Source: Bacteroidota bacterium (GTDB lineage Bacteria > Bacteroidota > Bacteroidia > Chitinophagales > Chitinophagaceae). Taken from it: a stretch of 11,518 bases of DNA. The position numbers and the translations under genes are program-made. The DNA lies in NCBI GenBank assembly GCA_947461985.1, contig CANHNT010000034.1, forward strand, positions 1 to 11,518. Direction: 5' to 3'. Below, piece by piece: positions 6,151 through 11,518 of the stretch (position 1 is the first letter of the stretch; the number at the start of each line of letters is the position of its first letter). A model generated the notes under the pieces. The model saw only the letters and a program-made list of their open reading frames with translations. It had not been told where the DNA came from and searched no databases.

Positions 6151-8142
6151 GTGAGTGCACATTCAAAACTTAACAAAGTTTCAGCCGCTGGTCTATTAAT
6201 CGCTTTAGGTATTATTTATGGTGATATTGGAACCTCTCCCTTATATGTATTTAATGAAATTTTAAAAGGAAAGGTTGTCAATGAATTATTAATCATCGGA
6301 GGCTTATCTTGTATTATTTGGACGCTTACTTTGCAAACCACAGTCAAGTATGTTTTGTTTACCCTAAAAGCTGACAATAAAGGCGAAGGAGGTATTTTTT
6401 CATTATATGCTTTAGTAAGACGACAAAAAAAATGGTTAGTCATTCCTGCCATGATTGGGGGTGCCGCTTTATTAGCCGATGGAATGATTACACCACCTAT
6501 TTCAGTGTCATCAGCCATTGAAGGTTTAAGGCAATTGCCTGCTTTTCATTCAATTACTGAAAATACTATTGTTTGGATTGTAATTGTCATCATTTCATTA
6601 TTATTTTTTGTACAACAATTTGGAACGGCATCAATCGGTAAATTGTTTGGTCCAATTATGTTAATTTGGTTTGCTATGTTAGCCGTATTAGGGTTATTAC
6701 ATATTGGTGATGATATTCAAATTTTCAAAGCATTAAATCCTTATTTCGCTATTAAAATTTTAATGGTTTATCCAAAAGGATTTTGGATTTTAGGAGCTGT
6801 TTTTTTATGTACAACTGGAGCTGAAGCCTTGTATTCGGATTTAGGACATTGTGGAAAAGGCAATATTCGATACAGCTGGGTGTTTGTAAAAACGGCTTTA
6901 ATTCTGCAATATTTAGGACAAGGCGCATGGTTATTAGCAAATCACAAAGGACATTTAATTACTGAAGAATTAATAAGCAATGGGTTCAATCCGTTTTATG
7001 GTGTAATGCCACAACAATTCAAACTTGTTGGTTTGATTATTGCTACGTTGGCCGCCATTATTGCATCTCAAGCATTAATAAGTGGTTCGTTTACTTTAAT
7101 AAGTGAAAGTATGCGCTTGAATCTTTGGCCTAAAATGAAAATTAATTATCCTACAGAAGCAAAAGGGCAGTTATATATTCCATCTATTAATTTGCTTTTA
7201 TATATTGGCTGTGTAGGCATAACATTGTACTTTCGATCATCTTCAAATATGGCTGCAGCTTATGGGTTAGCCATCACATTGTGTATGTTAGCAACCTCCA
7301 TTTTATTTGCTAATTTTTTAGTTTCTCGAAGAGCAAAACCCATTTTAGTTTATACCTATTTGTTTGTTTATTTAACGATTGAGATCAGTTTTTTAATTGC
7401 CAATTTAGAAAAATTCCCATTAGGAGGCTATGTTACACTATTGGTAGGTGGCGTATTGTTTTGTGTCATGTATGTTTGGTTTCGCTCACGAAAAATCAAA
7501 AATCGTTATGTGGAGTTTGTGAAAATAGAAGATCATATTCATCAATTACAAGATTTAAGTAATGATAACAGTATTCCCAAGTATGCTACTCACTTAGTTT
7601 ATTTAACGAGTGCCAACAATCCTAAAGAAATTGAACATAAAATCATTTATTCTATTTTAAATAAAAAACCAAAACGAGCCGATTTATATTGGTTTATACA
7701 TGTAGACGTTGTAGACGAACCTTACAAAACAGAATATGTAGTTGACACGATTATTCCAAATGAAATAATTAGAATTGAATTTAGATTAGGATTTAGGGAA
7801 GAGCAACGGATAAATTTAATGTTTAGAAAAGTAGTGGAGGATATGGTGAAAAATAAAGAAGTAAATATTACGAGCCGATATACCTCATTGCAAAAAAATA
7901 AAGTGGCAGGTGACTGGCAGTTTATTGTAATGGAGAAATTCTTATCGCACGACAATGATTTGCCATTAATTGAACGCTTAGTTATGCGTTTCTACTTCAT
8001 GATTAAGAAATTTGGATTGAGTGAAGAAAAAGGTTTTGGGCTAGACAGTTCTTATGTAACAGTTGAAAAATATCCATTGGTGGTTTCTCCAGTGTCTAAT
8101 TTAAATATGAAACGAATCGAAAAAGAATCAATAGATTTTTGA
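6151..8142 (+). CDS. kup: Low-affinity potassium uptake protein, KUP/HAK/KT family
   Basis: A proton-coupled K+ importer of the inner membrane. The N-terminal half has about twelve hydrophobic segments and carries the family signatures GIIYGDIGTSPLY (residues 21-32), KADNKGEGGIFSLYAL, LADGMITPPISVSSAIEGL (Asp110) and TTGAEALYSDLGHCGKGNIRYSW. From about residue 450 the protein is soluble: PKYATHLVYLTS, then LYWFIHVDVVDEPYKTEY and the FRLGFREEQRINLMFRKVVEDM segment, the cytoplasmic tail of the family. At 663 residues it is slightly longer than the E. coli protein. I chose the GTG at 6151 over the TTG at 6127 because the latter lies within the promoter box; the extra eight residues are not conserved features. 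It is divergent from rocD, and its stop codon directly abuts that of trmN6. Confidence 0.93.
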   Translation: MSAHSKLNKVSAAGLLIALGIIYGDIGTSPLYVFNEILKGKVVNELLIIGGLSCIIWTLTLQTTVKYVLFTLKADNKGEGGIFSLYALVRRQKKWLVIPAMIGGAALLADGMITPPISVSSAIEGLRQLPAFHSITENTIVWIVIVIISLLFFVQQFGTASIGKLFGPIMLIWFAMLAVLGLLHIGDDIQIFKALNPYFAIKILMVYPKGFWILGAVFLCTTGAEALYSDLGHCGKGNIRYSWVFVKTALILQYLGQGAWLLANHKGHLITEELISNGFNPFYGVMPQQFKLVGLIIATLAAIIASQALISGSFTLISESMRLNLWPKMKINYPTEAKGQLYIPSINLLLYIGCVGITLYFRSSSNMAAAYGLAITLCMLATSILFANFLVSRRAKPILVYTYLFVYLTIEISFLIANLEKFPLGGYVTLLVGGVLFCVMYVWFRSRKIKNRYVEFVKIEDHIHQLQDLSNDNSIPKYATHLVYLTSANNPKEIEHKIIYSILNKKPKRADLYWFIHVDVVDEPYKTEYVVDTIIPNEIIRIEFRLGFREEQRINLMFRKVVEDMVKNKEVNITSRYTSLQKNKVAGDWQFIVMEKFLSHDNDLPLIERLVMRFYFMIKKFGLSEEKGFGLDSSYVTVEKYPLVVSPVSNLNMKRIEKESIDF

Positions 8143-8838
8143 TTATAACTTCAAATAAAAATCTTTAAACAAGGTGTTTGTACGTGCAGTATAAACACCT
8201 TTTTCTTTGATTATTAGCTCCTCAAAAATGGGTTCATTTGCATGAAATGAAATGAGTGCAATGAAGTATTTTACTTGCAGTTTTTCATTGGGTTGAATCA
8301 ATAAACATTGATTTAAAAATAAATTATTGGTAGTTATTAATTGTTCTAAATCATTTTTTCGTTCAATCGGTAATAAAATAGAACATGAACCATGGTGAGC
8401 CAAATTGTTTTTTATTACTATTATTAATTTCTCCAACGTTAATTCAGTTGAATGCCAAGCTTTGTTTTTAATAGCATTCGATGATTTTAATTGGTTCTCA
8501 AAAAAAGGTGGGTTGACAACAATGAAATCATATTTTTTAGTAAATAGATATTGAGTAACATCAGCTTGTAAACAATTAATGTTAGCTGAAAATGGCGAAG
8601 CTTGAATGTTTTCTTTTCCTTGATGAAATGATTGTTCATCAATTTCTATGGCGTCAATTTCTATATGTGAAAATCGTTGGGCTAACATTAAACTTAATAA
8701 ACCAGTTCCGCTGCCAATATCTAAAAGGGTTTTTGCTGAAGTTTCAATAGGGGTGTAAGCACCTTGCAAACAAGCTATTTCAGTTACCTTCATGGCACAA
8801 TTATCTTGATGAATGGTAAATTGTTTAAACTGAAACAT
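8143..8838 (-). CDS. trmN6: tRNA1(Val) (adenine37-N6)-methyltransferase
   Basis: A 231-residue class-I SAM-dependent methyltransferase of the YfiC/TrmN6 family, which makes N6-methyladenosine at position 37 of tRNA-Val. Seen: the family opening FKQFTIHQDNCAMKV (residues 4-18), the SAM-binding loop LLDIGSGTGLL (38-48) and its acidic ribose site in IDAIEID, the N6-adenine catalytic motif NPPFF (109-113), and the C-terminal YTARTNTLFKDFYL, which parallels the E. coli ending. The segment after CAMKV reads TEIACLQGAYT where homologues have GTDG(I/V)LLGAWA, so part of an otherwise well-kept motif is altered. It is last in the minus-strand run, 42 bases after cdsA; a separate weak promoter (TATTTTTA) cannot be ruled out. 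Its stop is immediately next to the kup stop. Confidence 0.88.
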   Translation of the reverse strand: MFQFKQFTIHQDNCAMKVTEIACLQGAYTPIETSAKTLLDIGSGTGLLSLMLAQRFSHIEIDAIEIDEQSFHQGKENIQASPFSANINCLQADVTQYLFTKKYDFIVVNPPFFENQLKSSNAIKNKAWHSTELTLEKLIIVIKNNLAHHGSCSILLPIERKNDLEQLITTNNLFLNQCLLIQPNEKLQVKYFIALISFHANEPIFEELIIKEKGVYTARTNTLFKDFYLKL

Positions 8839-8880
8839 ATTTGTATTTTATAAAAATAGTAGCCTTTTTATATTAATTTC

Positions 8881-9714
8881 CTATAAAAAAAATAGAGACA
8901 CTAAATACGCAAAAGGGGCTGCTAATAATAAAGAGTCAAATCGGTCTAAAGCGCCACCATGTCCTGGCATGATCATTCCAGAATCTTTTACGTCTGCTAA
9001 TCGTTTTAATTTTGATTCTACCAAATCACCCAAGGTGCCAATTACCGAAGCAATTAAGCCAAATGTTATCCATAATGAAACAGAAAATGTTTTGGAAAAA
9101 TATCCCCACAAAGCAGCAAACAGCATGCAAAAAAAGATGCCACCTATTGTACCTTCTATTGTTTTTTTAGGTGAAATTGAAAGTGCCATTTTTGTTTTCC
9201 CAATAAATGAACCTACTAAATAGGCCATGGTATCGTTTGTCCAAATTAATATAATTAAAGAAACAGGCAACAACATATCCATAAAACGCAATTGCACCAA
9301 AAGCCCTAAAGACATGGAAATATAGCCAACGCCAGTTAATAAATAAATGGATTCTTTATTTTTTTTAAATAAAAAAAAGAGAATGATTGCACCCAAGCTA
9401 ATTCCTGCAAAATAAAATATAAAAGGTTTTAATAAGAGTGAAATAGCATTGTCTCCTTGATTAATGGGCAAAGTGATAATGGCTAAAAAAGTAGATACTC
9501 CTATAAAATAAAAATTCATTTTTTCATTTCGAGAAAATTGGGTGTCCAAAATTTTTTCAACAATAAATGCAAATTCTTTTAATGCCAAAATCGTGACGAA
9601 TAAAAATAGGGCTATAAAAGACCATTCATTCCAAAGTAAGCAGGTGAGCATTATCACTGAAAAAACAATTGCGCTGCCCAGTCGTGTGAAAAATACTTTT
9701 TTATCTAATGCCAT
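8881..9714 (-). CDS. cdsA: Phosphatidate cytidylyltransferase (CDP-diglyceride synthetase)
   Basis: An integral inner-membrane enzyme that converts phosphatidic acid and CTP to CDP-diacylglycerol, the entry point to membrane phospholipids. It has 277 residues and about eight hydrophobic segments. The family signature is complete near the C-terminus, from Ser234 to Asp260 (SKLKRLADVKDSG, then PGHGGALDRFD) with the metal-binding aspartates. The cytoplasmic motifs NDTMAYLVG (160-168) and SPKKTIEGTIGG (181-192) are also intact. It starts 5 bases after the DUF2007 stop and so is translated from the same message. In many Bacteroidota the downstream neighbour is phosphatidylserine decarboxylase; here it is trmN6 instead. 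Confidence 0.95.
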   Translation of the reverse strand: MALDKKVFFTRLGSAIVFSVIMLTCLLWNEWSFIALFLFVTILALKEFAFIVEKILDTQFSRNEKMNFYFIGVSTFLAIITLPINQGDNAISLLLKPFIFYFAGISLGAIILFFLFKKNKESIYLLTGVGYISMSLGLLVQLRFMDMLLPVSLIILIWTNDTMAYLVGSFIGKTKMALSISPKKTIEGTIGGIFFCMLFAALWGYFSKTFSVSLWITFGLIASVIGTLGDLVESKLKRLADVKDSGMIMPGHGGALDRFDSLLLAAPFAYLVSLFFL

Positions 9715-9719
9715 AAAAT

Positions 9720-9935
9720 TTAACTTAATTTAATGTCTTTTAAAATTGTTTCTGCTTGTGTTTTAAATTCTTCTGGTATATGTAATTCTACATACCCAAA
9801 AGACATGTAAGAACTGTCTTGTTTATTGATCATTACACAAGGAATCTCATTGCTTTCAAGATTTCCTTTAACTACTTCGGCATCAAATTTATTGTTCGAT
9901 TTATAAACACAAATCCATTTAATTTTATCACTCAT
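9720..9935 (-). CDS. DUF2007 family small protein (putative signal transducing protein)
   Basis: A 71-residue soluble protein with no signal peptide or membrane segment. It fits the DUF2007 pattern: an opening beta-strand WICVYKSNN, a helix FDAEVVKGNLESNEIPC in which residues correspond to the family's conserved span picking up a bound ligand or partner, then MINKQDSSY, the strand GYVELHIPEE and a final helix QAETILKDI. The fold is a small ferredoxin-like or PII-like alpha/beta unit. Function is not established; the family label is a guess based on shape. It lies 20 bases after the CPBP gene and 5 before cdsA, suggesting cotranscription and possibly a regulatory link to phospholipid synthesis. 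Confidence 0.82.
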   Translation of the reverse strand: MSDKIKWICVYKSNNKFDAEVVKGNLESNEIPCVMINKQDSSYMSFGYVELHIPEEFKTQAETILKDIKLS

Positions 9936-9955
9936 TTTATTTAGTTTTTTAATAA

Positions 9956-10882
9956 TTAATCAATTTCTAACGGTTCTTTTTCTACTTCACTAATCACAAA
10001 TGGTTTTCGTTGAGAATATAAATAATACGCTACAGCTAAGGTAATTATTCCGGATGTAATACCAACTAAAATAGATACATCACCCATTTCTAATGGATTC
10101 ATTTTTGAAATGCCTGTATTGTATAAATACATCATTAAAATAGTCATGAAATTATTTAGGAAATGAACTAAAATAGTAATCCATAAATTACTGGTGAAAT
10201 GATAAATTATACCCAATAATAATCCTAAAAAAAATCGAGGCAAAAAGGCATTCAATTGACCATGAAATGCACTGAAGATAAAAGCCACTAGGATAATGCC
10301 AATCCACTGATTTTTGCGTAGCCAATTGGCAAATAGTTGTTGTAAACAACCTCTAAAAAAAACTTCTTCAACAATGGCAGGAGCTATGCAAATCGCTAAC
10401 GTATTTAGTAATAAATCTTTCCACTGATTGCCTTGTAACATAGCTACATACATTTTGCTAATTCGTTCATCATCTGTTTTGTATTTTGCTAAGAAAGAAA
10501 AATGACCATTCCATTGTTCTAATAATGACGTGAAAGGCAATGCACAAGCAAATAATATAATAGCCGAAATCCAAATTAGCATGTTGTTTTTAGCTCGTAA
10601 TCCTAAATATTTGACCGGGTTTGGGAAAGCTAAATAAGCAAATAAAAAAGAAGGCAATAAAAGTAAACAGGCTAAAAAAACAGCATTGATAATTTTCATT
10701 TTATCGCCCACTTCTTTTGTCATGTCCGACATTAAATTCATTTCTTCCAACGAAATTCCGGTTAGCATTTTGCTTAATTGTTGTATGGCAAAGCTACCAA
10801 TAACAAAACTCATGGATAGAAGGACTAAAAAAACTATAAATTGTTTTCCTGAATTGTAAAATGTAAGATAGCGATTCAACAT
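9956..10882 (-). CDS. CPBP-family intramembrane glutamic endopeptidase
   Basis: A 308-residue polytopic membrane protein with about eight hydrophobic segments. The three motifs of the CAAX/bacteriocin-processing (CPBP, Abi) family are intact: EEVFFR (Glu172, Glu173, Arg177), FxxxH in FSAFH (Phe203, His207) and HxxxN in HFLNN (His240, Asn244). These form the active site within the membrane. The family includes prenyl-protein proteases and bacteriocin-immunity proteins; the substrate here is unknown. It is the first gene of the minus-strand run and has its own -7 box just upstream, giving a leader of about 11 bases before the ATG. Association with DUF2007 and cdsA suggests an envelope-maintenance role rather than bacteriocin immunity, since no bacteriocin gene is nearby. 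Confidence 0.9.
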   Translation of the reverse strand: MLNRYLTFYNSGKQFIVFLVLLSMSFVIGSFAIQQLSKMLTGISLEEMNLMSDMTKEVGDKMKIINAVFLACLLLLPSFLFAYLAFPNPVKYLGLRAKNNMLIWISAIILFACALPFTSLLEQWNGHFSFLAKYKTDDERISKMYVAMLQGNQWKDLLLNTLAICIAPAIVEEVFFRGCLQQLFANWLRKNQWIGIILVAFIFSAFHGQLNAFLPRFFLGLLLGIIYHFTSNLWITILVHFLNNFMTILMMYLYNTGISKMNPLEMGDVSILVGITSGIITLAVAYYLYSQRKPFVISEVEKEPLEID

Positions 10883-10899
10883 AATTAATAATGAGTTTG

Positions 10900-10907
10900 C
10901 AAATATA
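10900..10907 (-). promoter_or_regulatory. Bacteroidota -7 box for the CPBP-DUF2007-cdsA-trmN6 run
   Basis: TATATTTG on the minus strand (10907-10900) fits TAnnTTTG. The transcript would begin near 10893, about 11 bases before the ATG at 10882. A clear TTTG at the -33 position is not seen. Confidence 0.55.
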
Positions 10908-10923
10908 ACACTTCGTATTTTCT

Positions 10924-10956
10924 AAACCTTCAAGGTTTTAAAATCCTTGAAGGTTT
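10924..10956. repeat. Perfect 12-bp palindrome between divergent promoters
   Basis: AAACCTTCAAGG (10924-10935) and CCTTGAAGGTTT (10945-10956) are exact reverse complements around a 9-base centre (TTTTAAAAT). It resembles the AACCTT-type palindromes scattered between genes in Bacteroidota genomes. It lies upstream of both divergent -7 boxes, so a terminator role for either gene is not expected; a repeat element or operator is more likely. Confidence 0.75.
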
Positions 10957-10963
10957 GAATGAC

Positions 10964-10971
10964 TATATTTG
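10964..10971 (+). promoter_or_regulatory. Bacteroidota -7 box for prmA
   Basis: TATATTTG fits TAnnTTTG and ends only four bases before the ATG at 10976. The predicted transcript start (about 10978) falls in the start codon, so the message would be leaderless or nearly so. No TTTG lies at the usual -33 distance. Confidence 0.5.
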
Positions 10972-10975
10972 CTCA

Positions 10976-11518
10976 ATGAATTATATAAAACTCGTTTTTG
11001 AAAAACTTTCTGAAGATCAAATAGATATTCTTTCTGCCCTTTTTAGTGATGAAAATATTCATGGAATGGAGCAAATTGAAACCAATATGTTGGTTTATTT
11101 TTCGGAATCTGATTTTAACGAAAATTATATCAACGAGTTGATAGCACCATTTTCATTTACTTTTCACAAAGAAATGATTCCGCATGAAAACTGGAATGCC
11201 ACTTGGGAGTCAAACTTTGAACCGATTACGATTGGCAATGTGGTTGGACTACGAGCACATTTTCATCCAAAATTTGAAAACATGCTTTATGATATTGAAA
11301 TTACACCTAAAATGAGTTTCGGAACAGGTCATCATGAAACGACCCAAATGATGATGGAATATTTAATAGAAACTGATTGTAACAACAAATCGGTCTTCGA
11401 TTTTGGATGTGGAACAGGCGTATTAGCCGTTTTTGCTAAACTTAAAGGAGCATTAAACGTAATTGGCATCGATAACGATGCTTGGTCAGTAGAAAATGCC
11501 ATAGAAAATTGTCAGAAA
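10976..11518 (+). CDS. prmA: Ribosomal protein L11 methyltransferase, 3'-truncated by window edge
   Basis: The frame is open from the ATG at 10976 to the last base (181 codons), so the C-terminus lies outside the window. PrmA trimethylates amino groups of ribosomal protein L11 with S-adenosylmethionine. Seen: an N-terminal substrate-recognition domain (MNYIKLVFEKLSEDQIDILS), the linker ENWNATWESNFEPI, the conserved MSFGTGHHETTQMMMEYL stretch preceding the SAM fold, and the SAM-binding loop VFDFGCGTGVLA with the acidic ribose residue in VIGIDNDAWS. The NPP(F/Y)-type motif expected further on is beyond the edge. It is divergent from the CPBP gene. The start is supported by homology, although the -7 box lies very close to it. 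Confidence 0.93.
   Translation, partial: MNYIKLVFEKLSEDQIDILSALFSDENIHGMEQIETNMLVYFSESDFNENYINELIAPFSFTFHKEMIPHENWNATWESNFEPITIGNVVGLRAHFHPKFENMLYDIEITPKMSFGTGHHETTQMMMEYLIETDCNNKSVFDFGCGTGVLAVFAKLKGALNVIGIDNDAWSVENAIENCQK

Noticed and set aside
8969..9733. Plus-strand open frames opposite cdsA
   Set aside because: Antisense to a complete CdsA with an intact signature; no independent evidence of coding.
1..11518. CRISPR arrays, tRNA or rRNA genes, insertion sequences, defence systems
   Set aside because: I looked for regular spaced repeats, cloverleaf-like stretches, transposase motifs and toxin-antitoxin or defence gene pairs and saw none.

Overview
This A+T-rich window reads as the chromosome of a member of the Bacteroidota. 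Three things point there. Promoter-like boxes of the Bacteroidota type (TAnnTTTG) sit just upstream of several genes, start codons lack Shine-Dalgarno sequences, and the families fit (OmpA-type porins with thrombospondin type 3 repeats, a PaaH/PaaY pair, and a CPBP / DUF2007 / CdsA cluster). I cannot place it below phylum level.

Layout. Positions 1-2731 hold two tandem, clearly paralogous outer-membrane proteins. The first is cut by the window edge. Each has a beta-barrel, a cysteine-rich calcium-type TSP3 linker and an OmpA-like C-terminal domain, and each is followed by its own strong intrinsic terminator. Between the second terminator and the next gene, the minus strand carries 50 open codons that look coding but have no start codon, probably the tail of a lost gene. 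Positions 2968-4730 are a two-gene operon, a 3-hydroxyacyl-CoA dehydrogenase (PaaH type) and the PaaY hexapeptide-repeat thioesterase, both tied to phenylacetyl-CoA breakdown. Ornithine aminotransferase (minus strand) converges on them. Divergent from it is a Kup-type potassium transporter (plus strand), which meets the minus-strand tRNA methyltransferase TrmN6 stop codon to stop codon with no base between.

Positions 8143-10882 form a minus-strand run, in transcription order CPBP-family membrane protease, DUF2007 protein, CDP-diglyceride synthetase CdsA, then TrmN6, with gaps of 20, 5 and 42 bases. Divergent from it is prmA (L11 methyltransferase), cut by the right edge. A perfect 12-bp palindrome lies between the two divergent promoters.

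Most of the window is ordinary housekeeping and catabolic content, and I see no mobile element, CRISPR array, RNA gene or obvious new defence or biosynthetic system. No gene-free stretch exceeds 300 bases. The observations most worth checking are the orphan minus-strand reading frame at 2782-2934, the loss of the peptidoglycan-binding aspartate in both OmpA-like domains, and promoter boxes so close to start codons that they revise two starts and suggest a leaderless mRNA for prmA.
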